Of a DNA stretch of 64,000 bases, positions 42,724-51,980 are shown in pieces; position 1 is the stretch's first letter; every line of letters starts with the position of its first letter. Where the stretch lies: positions 186,001-250,000 of the forward strand of contig NZ_JAMPYG010000003.1 in NCBI RefSeq assembly GCF_023700745.1, given 5' to 3'. The notes beneath the pieces were generated by a model. The model was not told the origin of the DNA. It did not search any database and was given only the letters and a program-made list of their open reading frames with translations. The DNA comes from Rhodoferax sp. (GTDB taxonomy: Bacteria; Pseudomonadota; Gammaproteobacteria; Burkholderiales; Burkholderiaceae_C). The translations under genes and the position numbers were made by a program.

Positions 42724-44043
42724 ATGCTGGCCCAGGAAATCATCCGCATCAAACGCGACGGCCAGACGCTGGAGCGCGCCCACATCGACGCTTTTGTGCG
42801 TGGCCTGGTGGATGGCTCCTGGAGCGAAGGCCAGGCTGCCGCGCTGGCCATGGCCATGTTCCTCAAGGGCATGAGCCGCACGGAAACCGTCGACCTGACC
42901 CGGGCCATGACGCACTCCGGGCTGGTGATGGACTGGCGCACCGCCCACCTGAACGGCCCGCTGCTGGACAAGCATTCCACCGGCGGCGTCGGTGACAAGG
43001 TCAGCCTGATGCTGGCCCCCATCGTGGCAGCCTGTGGCGGTGTGGTGCCCATGATCTCGGGGCGTGGTCTGGGCCACACCGGCGGCACGCTCGACAAGCT
43101 GGCCAGCATTCCGGGCTACAACGCGGCGCCCGACGTGGCCGCGCTGCACCGCGCCCTGAAAAGTGCCGGCTGCGCCATCATTGGCCAGACCGCCGAGCTG
43201 GCGCCAGCCGACCGCCGGCTGTACGCCATTCGCGACGTTACGGCCACGGTCGAATCCGTACCCTTGATCACCGCCAGCATCCTGTCGAAAAAGCTCGCCG
43301 CCGGATTGCAGGGGCTGGTCATGGACGTGAAAGTGGGCAACGGCGCTTTTGCCGACAGTTCTGCCATGGCCACCACCCTGGCCGAATCCTTGGTGCAGGT
43401 GGCCAACGGCGCCGACCTGCCCACGCGCGCCTGGCTCACCGACATGAACCAGGTGCTGGGCAGCGCTTGTGGCAACGCGCTGGAGGTGCGGGAAGCCGTC
43501 GACTTCTTGACCGGCCACTGGCGTGAGCCCCGTTTGCTCGATGTGACCCGCGCCCTGTCCGCCGAACTGCTCGTCATGGGCGGCCTGGCGGCGGACGACG
43601 CACAGGCGCGGCAACAGGTGGATGACGCCTTGCACAATGGCCGCGCACTGGAACAGTTCGCACGCATGGTCAGCGCGCTGGGCGGCCCGGTGGACTTTTG
43701 CCAGCGCCCCGGCCACTACCTGCCCACGGCGCCGGTTCAACTGCCGGTGCTGGCACCGTGCAGTGGTTTTGTCGCGGCCATGGCCACGCGCGACATCGGC
43801 CTTGCCGTGGTGGAACTCGGTGGCGGCCGGCGCCAGGCCAGCGACACGATTGATGCGCGGGTGGGCTTCAGCCAGTTTGCCCAGCTGGGCCAGGCGGTGC
43901 AGGCGGGCGAGTTGCTAACGGTTGTGCATGCAGCCGATCAGCGGACTGCGGAAAACGCCAGCCGCGCACTCCTGACCCATCTGCAAATCGCCCCGCAGCC
44001 GCCTATTGGCTCGCCCGTGTTGATCCGGCGGCTGCTGGCTTGA
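42724..44043 (+). CDS. deoA: Thymidine phosphorylase
   Basis: The 439-residue enzyme has MLAQEIIRIKRDGQTL, DKHSTGGVGDKVSLMLAP, SGRGLGHTGGTLDKLASIP, DVTATVES, VMDVKVGNGAF and GGGRRQASDTIDARVGF. The ATG at 42724 aligns with the usual family start; an ATG at 42703 would add seven residues and overlap deoC. It converts thymidine to thymine and deoxyribose-1-phosphate and ends the catabolic run. Confidence 0.94.
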   Translation: MLAQEIIRIKRDGQTLERAHIDAFVRGLVDGSWSEGQAAALAMAMFLKGMSRTETVDLTRAMTHSGLVMDWRTAHLNGPLLDKHSTGGVGDKVSLMLAPIVAACGGVVPMISGRGLGHTGGTLDKLASIPGYNAAPDVAALHRALKSAGCAIIGQTAELAPADRRLYAIRDVTATVESVPLITASILSKKLAAGLQGLVMDVKVGNGAFADSSAMATTLAESLVQVANGADLPTRAWLTDMNQVLGSACGNALEVREAVDFLTGHWREPRLLDVTRALSAELLVMGGLAADDAQARQQVDDALHNGRALEQFARMVSALGGPVDFCQRPGHYLPTAPVQLPVLAPCSGFVAAMATRDIGLAVVELGGGRRQASDTIDARVGFSQFAQLGQAVQAGELLTVVHAADQRTAENASRALLTHLQIAPQPPIGSPVLIRRLLA

Positions 44044-44113
44044 GACCAAGCATGCCGGGTCACCAGCCAGGTTTCGGCGGACAATTCGACCTGTCCCCTC
44101 TCTGGAGCTGCCT

Positions 44114-45307
44114 GTGAAAACCCGTCTCAAAAAGTTTGTCTCGTTTCTGCTGACTTCGGTCTTGTTAGCCCTGTCTGCCAGCGCCTTGGCAGCGGGCAAT
44201 ATCAAGATTGCCATTGATGCCGAATTCGGCATTCCCAACGCCACTTCGGCGCAGGCAGTGCGTGCCGGTGCGCAGCTGGCCGTCAACGAAATCAATGCCG
44301 CCGGTGGCTTGCTCGGGCGCCAACTCGAAGTCATCGAACGCGACAACCGGGCGGTGCCTGCGCGCTCCCTGAACAACCTGCGCGAATTGGCAGCCGACCC
44401 CGACGTGGTGGCGGTCATGTGTGGCCGCTACAGCCCGGTGGTGGTCGAGATGCTGCCCGAAATCCACCGCCTCAAGCTGCTGATGCTCGACCCCTGGGCC
44501 GCCGCCGACAGCATCACCGACAACGATTTTTCGCCCAACTATGTGTTTCGCCTGTCGCTCAGGGACTCCTGGGCCTTGCAGGTCATGATGCGCCATGCCC
44601 TCAAACAGGGCTACAGAAAGGTAGGCATCTTGCTGCCCAACACCGAATGGGGGCGCAGCAGCCTCAAGGCCGCTGAAGAGACCGCAAGCAAGGACACGCG
44701 CCAAGACATCGTCGCAGCCAAGTGGTACAACTGGGGTGATGCCAGCATGATCGAGCATTACCAAGCGCTGCGCAACGCGGAGGCTCAGGCGGTCATCTTC
44801 GTCGCCAATGACAAGGAGGCGGTGATTCTGGTCAGGGAAATGGCCAAGCTGCCGCCAGACCAGCGCTTGCCGCTGGTAGCGCATTGGGGTCTCACCGGCG
44901 GACAGTTTTTCGAGCAGGCGGGCGCAGCCATGAAGTCGGTCGACTTGTCGGTGGTGCAGACGTATTCTTTTATTGGCAAGACCGATGCCAAGACCAAGAG
45001 CGTGCTGGCGGGTTTGAAGTCCATCACCGGCAGCGACGACCCGCGCAAGGTGGTCTCTCCGGTTGGCGTGGCGCATGCCTATGACCTGGTGCATTTGCTC
45101 GCCATGGCGATCAAAAAAGCCAAGACCACGGAACGCACGGCGGTGCGCCAGGCGCTGGAAAACCTGGGGCCGTACAAGGGCCTGGTACGCCCGCTCGACA
45201 AACCTTTCACGGCCAAACGGCATGACGCGCTCAGCATCAATGAAGTCTTCATGGCGCGTTTTGCGACCGATGGCGCCATTGAGCCGATGCTGAAAACAAA
45301 ACCCTGA
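44114..45307 (+). CDS. Periplasmic Leu/Ile/Val-type ABC substrate-binding protein, probably sensor-linked
   Basis: The 397-residue protein has a signal peptide (LLTSVLLALSASALAAG) and the type I periplasmic-binding fold: IKIAIDAEFGIPNATSAQAV, GAQLAVNEINAAGGLLGRQL, CGRYSPVVVEMLPEIHRLKL, VGILLPNTEWGRSS, and VAHAYDLVHLLAMAIKKA. It starts at a GTG with GGAG upstream. No permease or ATPase genes follow; instead a histidine kinase starts 7 bases after its stop. It may feed the kinase rather than a transporter. Confidence 0.88.
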   Translation: MKTRLKKFVSFLLTSVLLALSASALAAGNIKIAIDAEFGIPNATSAQAVRAGAQLAVNEINAAGGLLGRQLEVIERDNRAVPARSLNNLRELAADPDVVAVMCGRYSPVVVEMLPEIHRLKLLMLDPWAAADSITDNDFSPNYVFRLSLRDSWALQVMMRHALKQGYRKVGILLPNTEWGRSSLKAAEETASKDTRQDIVAAKWYNWGDASMIEHYQALRNAEAQAVIFVANDKEAVILVREMAKLPPDQRLPLVAHWGLTGGQFFEQAGAAMKSVDLSVVQTYSFIGKTDAKTKSVLAGLKSITGSDDPRKVVSPVGVAHAYDLVHLLAMAIKKAKTTERTAVRQALENLGPYKGLVRPLDKPFTAKRHDALSINEVFMARFATDGAIEPMLKTKP

Positions 45308-45314
45308 GGCCAGC

Positions 45315-47504
45315 TTGCTGAACTTGCAGGAATCCCTCAACAGGCTCAGGCGCTGGCGCGCCTCCAGCCTGGCCAATACCTTCGCGCTGCAGGCGGCGTT
45401 CATTGCCATTGCCAGCATTGCGCTGGTGGCCCTGATGTCACTGGCCGTCATCTACTGGGTCGAAGCCAGCACCCAGCATGAACGGCTTCAGGAAAAATCT
45501 GGCCGCGTCGTCGAACGTCTGGAAGCATCGATCAAGGTCGTCGAGAGCTCTGTCACCGCACTGGCGAACAATCCGATGTTCATGACCGCGCTGCTCGATT
45601 CCAAAGGTCGTGATTCCTACGTGGTGCCGTTTCTGGAAAACTACAATTTCCCGATTGCGGCGTCCAGCGGGCTGGCGTTGTGCGACATCAACGGTACACG
45701 GCTGGCTGGAACCCGCTCACCGCTGTCCAATTGCCACCCGGACTCCGCCCTTTTCAAGCAGGTCATGGTCGACGGCAAGACGCTGCGTGAATTGGCCTTG
45801 CTGCCAAACGGCCATCTGGGCTGGACGGTTTACCACGGCGTCGTTTTTGGCTACACCGGCACGGTGGAAGGGGTGGTGGTGACGCAGCTTGATTTGAATG
45901 ACATCCTGCAGTCCGTGCCCAAAGATCTTGATCTGAGCGACGTTGCGCTACAGCGTACCGGCAGCACGGAAGTGCTGGTGGGTGTTCAGGCGGCGCAGGA
46001 CGCGCCGGCTAACCTGCAGCAGGCCAGCGCTGCGCTCTTCAAGGATCGGCCCGAGGCGCTGCCTTACCCGCTGGAAGTGGTGGTGCGGGACCGCTTTCAG
46101 CCTTTTGATAACAAGCTGCTGCCGCTCGGACTGGGCTATGGCCTGGCCGGCCTGTTGATGGTGCTGCTGGTCATTGTCTGGGCCCGACGCGTGTCGCGCG
46201 TTCTGATTGCGCCGCTGACCGAATTGACCAACACGGCCCACCAGGTGGCCGAGACCGGCGACCTGGGCATTGCCGTGCCAAAAACCAGCGCCGGAGAAGT
46301 GGCACAGCTGGCCATGGCCTTTGAGGTCATGGTCAACGCGGTCCGGATTTCTGAGTCGTCCCTTGAAGAAAAAGTGGCCCTGCGAACGGCACAGCTGGAG
46401 CAGTCACAGGCCACAAACCGTGACCGCACCGAACAGTTGAATGCCATTTTTGATCTGAGCCCGGACGGATTTGTGTCTTTCGATGCCGAGCGCAAAGTGA
46501 CGTTTGCCAACCTGGCTTTCCTGCGCATGACGGGCACCGAGGCCAGCGACATCATCGGCCAGGACGAAGCCCAATTTTCCGGGCTGCTGGCCAGCAAATG
46601 CTTGCCCGAGTCCGTTTTTCCGGGCGTTGCTGCGCTGCGTTTGGAACGCAAAAACATGCGCGACGACGGTACGCCGGCGCAACAGGTCAGGATTCGGCAC
46701 TGCCTGATTGAGCTGGCAGGCCCGGGGCAGCGCGTGCTGGAGGTCGGCATCAGGCTGTCGCAGGCCGAAAATGTGTCGCAAATTCTGTACCTGCGCGATG
46801 TCACGCACGAGACCGAAGTGGACCGCATGAAAAGCGAGTTCCTGACCACGGCAGCCCATGAGTTACGCACGCCGATGGCAAGCATTTACGGTTACTGCGA
46901 GCTCTTGCTGATGCGCGATTTCGACGCGGACGAGCGCAAGGACATGCTGTCCACCATCTTCCGTCAGTCCGAGCTGATGGCCTCCATCATCAACGAACTG
47001 CTGGACCTGGCGCGCATCGAGGCGCGCCGCGGCAAGGACTTCGTGTTGGAACGGCTGTCCCTGGACGAGTTGGTGAACGAGGCGGTAGCGGGCTACAAAT
47101 TGCCGGCGGCGCGCGAAGCACCGCAAATTCGGGCATCCAATGAAACGCTGCTGGTACGGGTTGACCGCAAAAAGATACAACAGGCGCTTCTTAACGTGCT
47201 CGCCAATGCCTACAAGTACTCACCGCGCGGCGGCTCAATCTGCCTGAGCTTTCTTCAGGAAGTGCATCACAGCGTAGGCCGCTTCGGCATCGAGGTGCGT
47301 GACCACGGCATCGGCATGCGCCCGGAAGAAGTGGCGCGCGTCTTCGAGCGCTTTTATCGTGCCGACAGCACCGGCAAGATCCCGGGCACCGGACTGGGCA
47401 TGAGCATCGTCCGGGAGATCGTCGAAATCCATGGCGGCGAAGTGACTGTGGAAAGCAAATTGGGCGAGGGCACCACGGTCACGCTCTGGCTACCCGCCGC
47501 CTGA
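45315..47504 (+). CDS. Membrane sensor histidine kinase with PAS domain
   Basis: The 729-residue kinase has a first helix (LQAAFIAIASIALVALMSLAV), a periplasmic region of about 220 residues, a second helix (LGYGLAGLLMVLLVIVWA), HAMP, and PAS (LNAIFDLSPDGFVSFDAERK). HisKA has His515 in TTAAHELRTPMASIYGYCEL, and a HATPase domain follows (NVLANAYKYSPRGG, DHGIGMRPEE, GTGLGMSIVREI). It has no receiver domain and no adjacent response regulator. The start is a TTG at 45315. Coupling to the upstream binding protein suggests that protein presents the ligand. Confidence 0.88.
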   Translation: MLNLQESLNRLRRWRASSLANTFALQAAFIAIASIALVALMSLAVIYWVEASTQHERLQEKSGRVVERLEASIKVVESSVTALANNPMFMTALLDSKGRDSYVVPFLENYNFPIAASSGLALCDINGTRLAGTRSPLSNCHPDSALFKQVMVDGKTLRELALLPNGHLGWTVYHGVVFGYTGTVEGVVVTQLDLNDILQSVPKDLDLSDVALQRTGSTEVLVGVQAAQDAPANLQQASAALFKDRPEALPYPLEVVVRDRFQPFDNKLLPLGLGYGLAGLLMVLLVIVWARRVSRVLIAPLTELTNTAHQVAETGDLGIAVPKTSAGEVAQLAMAFEVMVNAVRISESSLEEKVALRTAQLEQSQATNRDRTEQLNAIFDLSPDGFVSFDAERKVTFANLAFLRMTGTEASDIIGQDEAQFSGLLASKCLPESVFPGVAALRLERKNMRDDGTPAQQVRIRHCLIELAGPGQRVLEVGIRLSQAENVSQILYLRDVTHETEVDRMKSEFLTTAAHELRTPMASIYGYCELLLMRDFDADERKDMLSTIFRQSELMASIINELLDLARIEARRGKDFVLERLSLDELVNEAVAGYKLPAAREAPQIRASNETLLVRVDRKKIQQALLNVLANAYKYSPRGGSICLSFLQEVHHSVGRFGIEVRDHGIGMRPEEVARVFERFYRADSTGKIPGTGLGMSIVREIVEIHGGEVTVESKLGEGTTVTLWLPAA

Positions 47505-47520
47505 GATGCCCGCCGACGCG

Positions 47521-47928
47521 TCAATCCGGCGCCTGCTGCTCGCCGTCGATGTACAACCAGCGTCCGTCCTCAAAGACAAAGCGGCTGAGCTCGTGCATGC
47601 GCCCACCACGCCCGTTGTCGCGGTAACGCGCGACAAACTCCACCACCCCTGCGTCGCCCGAGGCCTGGGCGTGGCGCACCTCCAGCCCGAGCCATTTGAG
47701 CGGCGGCAGTTCCAGCTCGCCGGGTGATGTGGACGGGTGCCAGGTGGCCAGCAGGTAGTCGATCAGGCCCAGCCCGTAGGCGCTGTAACGCGAGCGCATC
47801 AGCGCCTCGGGAGTCGGGGCGTGCAGGCCCTGCGCCCAACCCGCATGCCAGCGGCCACAACAATCGCCATAGGGCAAGCCGCTGTCACAGGGGCAGGCGG
47901 CGTGGACGGCAAGAACGTTCTTTTTCAT
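47521..47928 (-). CDS. ychJ: YchJ-family (UPF0225) SEC-C motif protein
   Basis: The 135-residue protein has an N-terminal SEC-C-like zinc motif (CPCDSGLPYGDCC) and the NTF2-like YchJ domain (EALMRSRYSAYGLGLIDYLL, VVEFVARYRDNGR, HELSRFVFEDGRWLYIDG). The ATG at 47928 (MKKNVLAVHAACPC) is preferred over longer in-frame starts. The function of the family is unknown. It converges on the kinase gene with 16 bases between stops. Confidence 0.85.
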   Translation of the reverse strand: MKKNVLAVHAACPCDSGLPYGDCCGRWHAGWAQGLHAPTPEALMRSRYSAYGLGLIDYLLATWHPSTSPGELELPPLKWLGLEVRHAQASGDAGVVEFVARYRDNGRGGRMHELSRFVFEDGRWLYIDGEQQAPD

Positions 47929-48041
47929 GGCGGCAATGGTAACGGGGCGGGTTCTTGCTGCGTTGACTGGGGGAATCGTAAACTTGTTGCCAACCATGAC
48001 GATTCCTTTGCGTAAGCCCATTCACCCAGCGGTTTAGTTTG

Positions 48042-49778
48042 ATGCACGCTTTCTGGAAAACCATTCGCCTGCTGCCTAGCTGGGCACCCGGCTTGTCCAC
48101 CTTGCTGAACTACCAGTCCGCCTGGTTGCTCCGTGATCTGGTGGCGGGCCTGGCGCTCACCGCCATCCTGGTGCCGGTGGGCATGGGTTATGCCGAAGCC
48201 TCGGGTCTGCCCGCCATCCATGGCTTGTACGCCACCCTCATTCCCCTGATCGTGTACGCCATTTTTGGCCCCAGCCGCATTCTGGTGCTGGGCCCCGATT
48301 CAACGCTGACGGCGGTGATAGCGGCGCTGATCCTGCCGCTGGCCGCTGGCAGTGTCGAGCGCGCCGTGCTGCTGGCGGGCATGCTGGCCATTTTGTCAGG
48401 GGTCTGCTCCATGCTGATCGGGCTGGCCCGCCTGGGCCTGCTGGCCGACCTGCTGTCCAAACCCATCCGGATTGGCTTTTTGAACGCCATCGCCCTGACC
48501 GTGCTGGTCGGGCAATTGCCAAAAATACTGGGTATTCCAGCCACGTCGGGCGGCTTGTTTGACCAGTTGGTCCATCTGCTGCAAAACCTGGTCAGCGGGC
48601 AGAGCAATCTGGTGGCGCTGTTGACCGGTTGCACCAGTCTGGCCCTGATTCTGCTGCTGGCGCGTAGTCGGCCACGCTGGCCCGGCCTGTTGCTGGTGGT
48701 GCTGCTGGCCACGGGCGTTTCGGCTTGGTTCGACCTGGCAGACACGGCCCATTTGTCCGTGCTGGGTCGGCTGCCGCAAGGCCTGCCGCACTGGCGGTTT
48801 CCCCTGGTGTCCTGGCACGACGTGCTGCAATTGCTGCCCGGCGCCATCATGATTTCCCTGCTGTCGTTCACCGATACCAGTGTGTTGTCGCGCGCGCTGG
48901 CGCAACGTGGTGGCTACCGCGTCAGTCAGAGCCAGGAGATGGTGGCGCTGGGCCTGGCCAATATCGCCACCGGACTGGCTCAGGGTTTCGCCATCAGCAG
49001 CAGCGCCTCGCGCACCCCGGTGGCTGAAGCCGCCGGGGCCAAAACCCAGGTGACCGGTCTGGTGGGTGCGCTGGCTATTGCCCTGCTGCTGGTCTGGGGC
49101 ACCGGATGGCTGCAGAGTCTGCCCAACGCCGTGCTGGGCGCCGTGGTGATTGCTGCCTGCCTGTCATTTGCCGATGTGGCGGGCATGCGGCAGATGTACC
49201 GGCAGCGCAAAGTGGAATTTGCCCTGTCGCTGACCAGCTTTGTCGGCGTCGCTCTGATCGGCGTGATCGAAGGTATTTTCATCACCCTGGCAATGACCAT
49301 GCTGGTGTTACTGTGGAACGCTTGGCACCCTTACTTTGCGGTGCTGGCGCGCGTGGACCGCACCAAGGGTTACCACGACATCACCCGGCACCCCGAGGGC
49401 CGGCGCGTGCCCGGCCTGGTCCTGTTCCGCTGGGATGCACAACTCTTTTTTGCCAACGGCGAAATTTTTCAGGAACAGGTGCAGCGCGCCATTGCGACTG
49501 CACCCACCCCGACGCGGCGCCTGGTAGTGGTGGCCGATGCCATTACCGACATCGACATCACGGCCGCCGACATGCTGGCCAGCCTGTACCTCGACCTGAA
49601 ACAGCAGGGCATCGAGCTGTGGTTTGCCGGACTCAAGGGCCAGGTGAAAGACCGGCTGAAAAATTACGGCACGCTGGACCTGATCGGCCACGACATTTTT
49701 GCTCCCACCGTGGGCAATGCGGTCAACCTTTACCGGACCCACCATGCCGTGGACTGGAAGGATTGGGATGAGGTGTGA
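48042..49778 (+). CDS. SulP-family anion transporter with STAS domain
   Basis: The 578-residue protein carries about 10-12 membrane helices (LVAGLALTAILVPVGMGYAEA, SGLPAIHGLYATLIPLIVYAIFG in two adjoining parts, VERAVLLAGMLAIL) with the SulP signature region. A C-terminal STAS domain follows (RLVVVADAITDIDITAADML, LWFAGLKGQVKDRLKNYG). SulP members move sulfate, bicarbonate, dicarboxylates or other anions; the sequence does not settle which. Its last 56 bases overlap the 3' end of the radical SAM gene on the other strand. Confidence 0.87.
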   Translation: MHAFWKTIRLLPSWAPGLSTLLNYQSAWLLRDLVAGLALTAILVPVGMGYAEASGLPAIHGLYATLIPLIVYAIFGPSRILVLGPDSTLTAVIAALILPLAAGSVERAVLLAGMLAILSGVCSMLIGLARLGLLADLLSKPIRIGFLNAIALTVLVGQLPKILGIPATSGGLFDQLVHLLQNLVSGQSNLVALLTGCTSLALILLLARSRPRWPGLLLVVLLATGVSAWFDLADTAHLSVLGRLPQGLPHWRFPLVSWHDVLQLLPGAIMISLLSFTDTSVLSRALAQRGGYRVSQSQEMVALGLANIATGLAQGFAISSSASRTPVAEAAGAKTQVTGLVGALAIALLLVWGTGWLQSLPNAVLGAVVIAACLSFADVAGMRQMYRQRKVEFALSLTSFVGVALIGVIEGIFITLAMTMLVLLWNAWHPYFAVLARVDRTKGYHDITRHPEGRRVPGLVLFRWDAQLFFANGEIFQEQVQRAIATAPTPTRRLVVVADAITDIDITAADMLASLYLDLKQQGIELWFAGLKGQVKDRLKNYGTLDLIGHDIFAPTVGNAVNLYRTHHAVDWKDWDEV

Positions 49779-51387
49779 GTTCGCGGTGGCGGTGCTGCCG
49801 GGTGGCCAGCGTGCGGCCGGCCTTGTCGGGGGACGCTGTGCGCCTGGGCAACAGGCCGTGCAGCGCCTTGGGGTTGGCGCGTGCGCCGCTCGCCAGGTAG
49901 TCTGCCAGCAGGGCCTGGCGCACCAAGGCTGGCGACAGGCTGATGCTGAGGTAGTCAAACAAGGCATCCACCAGCGCCTCGGGCGTCAGCCGGTGCGTGC
50001 TGCCCTGGCGCTGCCACAGCCAGCTTGAGAACGCCATGAAACGCCAGAACGGCGACACCACAGCGCTGCCATCAACCGGTGAGGGGTGCAGCAGCAGTGA
50101 AAGCGTCTGCGCGAAACGGCCGGAATTGGCCAGCAGTTCCCAATAGCGCGCCAAGCGACCAAAGCGCTGCAACGTGGCGGCGTCAACCACCCCGGTGTGC
50201 TGCACGGTGTAGGGCGGCTCCGGCGCGTAAACCATGCCATGTGCCGCGCTGTGGCGGGCAATCGGCGCGCCGCACAGACGTTTCAACATGCCAAGCTGGA
50301 TTTCGTGCGGTCCAATCGCCAGCAGCCGGTCAAAGCCGTCGGCAAAACTTTGCAGGGTTTCCCCGGGCAGGCCAAAAATCAGGTCGACATGCAGGTGTGC
50401 ATGGGTGTGGGCCAGCAGCCAGCGCAGGTTGGACTCGGTGGCGTCGTTGTCCTGACGCCGCGAGATGGTTTGCTGCACCGCCACGTTGAAGCTTTGTACG
50501 CCGACTTCCAACTGCAGCACGCCCGGCGGAAACTGCGCCAGCATGGCCCGCAGGCGCTCGGGCAGGTGGTCGGGGATGACCTCGAAGTGCAAGAACAGTT
50601 GCACGCTTGCCGGGGCATTGGACGGTGGCAGCCGATCCAAAAAAAATTGCAGGATACGCACCGAATGCTCAATCTTCAGATTGAAGGTGCGATCGACAAA
50701 CTTGAAGGTGCGCGCGCCGCGCTGGTGCAAAACATCCAGCGCCGCCAGCACCCGGTCCAGCTCAAAAGCCCAGGCGGTCTTGTCGAGCGCGCTCAGGCAA
50801 AACTCGCACTTGAACGGGCAACCGCGCGAAGCCTCCACGTACAGCAGGCGGTGCGCCAGATCGGCATCGCTGTATTCGCCGTAGGGCAAGTTCAGCTCGG
50901 CCAGCGGCGGCTGCTCGCCGGGAATGATTTTCATGAGCGGCTGCGGACCATGCAGCAGCGCGCGGCAGAGTTTGGCAAAACTCACGTCGCCCCAGCCGGT
51001 GATCACATGGTCGGCCAATGAGGTGATGGTTTGTTGCCCGGTCTCATGGCTCACCTCCGGCCCGCCCAGCACCAGCTTGAGGTCGGGCCGCGCGGCCTTG
51101 AGCAGACGGATCAGCTCGGTGGTTTGCGTCACGTTCCAGATGTACACGCCAAAACCCACTATCTGCGGTGTCGCTTCTGCCGCCGGCCCCAGCGTGGCCA
51201 GCAGGTCCGCCACCACATCCTGCGCGGGCCGGGAAATCGTGTACTCGCGCAGCACGGTCAACGCGCGCAAGCCCGCGCCGCCATGCCGGTCAAGATTGGC
51301 CAGCAGGTAACGCAAGCCCAGCGAGGCGTGGATGTAGCGTGCGTTGAGCGTGACCAGCACGATGCGCGGACAAGCAGTTGGGTTCAT
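49723..51387 (-). CDS. B12-binding-domain radical SAM protein
   Basis: The 554-residue protein has an N-terminal cobalamin-binding-like domain (IVLVTLNARYIHASLGLRYL, IVGFGVYIWNVTQ, VLGGPEVSHE), the radical SAM motif C-x3-C-x2-C (Cys190, 194, 197 in SRGCPFKCEFC), and a TIM-barrel body. A C-terminal DUF4080-type region follows (YWELLANSGRF, FWRFMAFSSWLW). The substrate is unknown. The final ~20 residues are encoded inside the 3' end of the SulP gene on the opposite strand. Confidence 0.88.
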   Translation of the reverse strand: MNPTACPRIVLVTLNARYIHASLGLRYLLANLDRHGGAGLRALTVLREYTISRPAQDVVADLLATLGPAAEATPQIVGFGVYIWNVTQTTELIRLLKAARPDLKLVLGGPEVSHETGQQTITSLADHVITGWGDVSFAKLCRALLHGPQPLMKIIPGEQPPLAELNLPYGEYSDADLAHRLLYVEASRGCPFKCEFCLSALDKTAWAFELDRVLAALDVLHQRGARTFKFVDRTFNLKIEHSVRILQFFLDRLPPSNAPASVQLFLHFEVIPDHLPERLRAMLAQFPPGVLQLEVGVQSFNVAVQQTISRRQDNDATESNLRWLLAHTHAHLHVDLIFGLPGETLQSFADGFDRLLAIGPHEIQLGMLKRLCGAPIARHSAAHGMVYAPEPPYTVQHTGVVDAATLQRFGRLARYWELLANSGRFAQTLSLLLHPSPVDGSAVVSPFWRFMAFSSWLWQRQGSTHRLTPEALVDALFDYLSISLSPALVRQALLADYLASGARANPKALHGLLPRRTASPDKAGRTLATRQHRHRELTPHPNPSSPRHGGSGKG

Positions 51388-51487
51388 GCCGGCAATGGTA
51401 GCAAGTGACCGGAATGGACACCAACGCCATCACCTGGCCCCATTGCGCGAAAATGCACAGCTCAACCATTCACCTCACCACACACCC

Positions 51488-51964
51488 ATGAAAATCGAAA
51501 AAGACACCGTTGTCACCCTGCGCTACAAAGTGGCCGACGCCCAGGGCAAGCTGCTTGAAGAAGCGAAAGAACCGATGGCCTACCTGCACGGCGGCTACGG
51601 CAATACCCTGGCCAAAATCGAGGCCGCGCTGGACGGCCAGACCGTGGGCTACCAGACCAATCTGCTGCTGCAACCCGAAGACGCCTTCGGCCTGCGCGAC
51701 GAGAGCCTGGCGCAAACCATGCCGCGCCGCGACTTTCCGCCGGGCGTGAAGGTGGGCGGCCAATTGCAGGGCCGCACCGCCGATGGCCGCGACCAGGTGT
51801 TCCATGTGGTCAAGATCAAGGGCGACACGGTGCTACTCGACGGCAATCACCCCTGGGCTGGCAAAGTGCTGCGCTTCAGCATCAAAGTGACCGACGTGCG
51901 CAAAGCTGCGCCCGAAGAACTGGCCCACGGCCATGTGCATGGAGCGCACGGGCATCAGCATTAA
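51488..51964 (+). CDS. slyD: FKBP-type peptidyl-prolyl isomerase, SlyD-like
   Basis: The 158-residue protein has the FKBP part with inserted chaperone flap: TVVTLRYKVADAQGKLLEE, PMAYLHGGYGNTLAKIEAAL, EDAFGLRDESLAQTMPRRDF and DGNHPWAGKVLRFSIKV. The histidine-rich tail (HGHVHGAHGHQH) is the metal-binding end of SlyD, used in nickel handling. The ATG at 51488 gives the family start MKIEKDTVVTLRY. Confidence 0.92.
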   Translation: MKIEKDTVVTLRYKVADAQGKLLEEAKEPMAYLHGGYGNTLAKIEAALDGQTVGYQTNLLLQPEDAFGLRDESLAQTMPRRDFPPGVKVGGQLQGRTADGRDQVFHVVKIKGDTVLLDGNHPWAGKVLRFSIKVTDVRKAAPEELAHGHVHGAHGHQH

Positions 51965-51980
51965 CGGCTGACGACAATGA

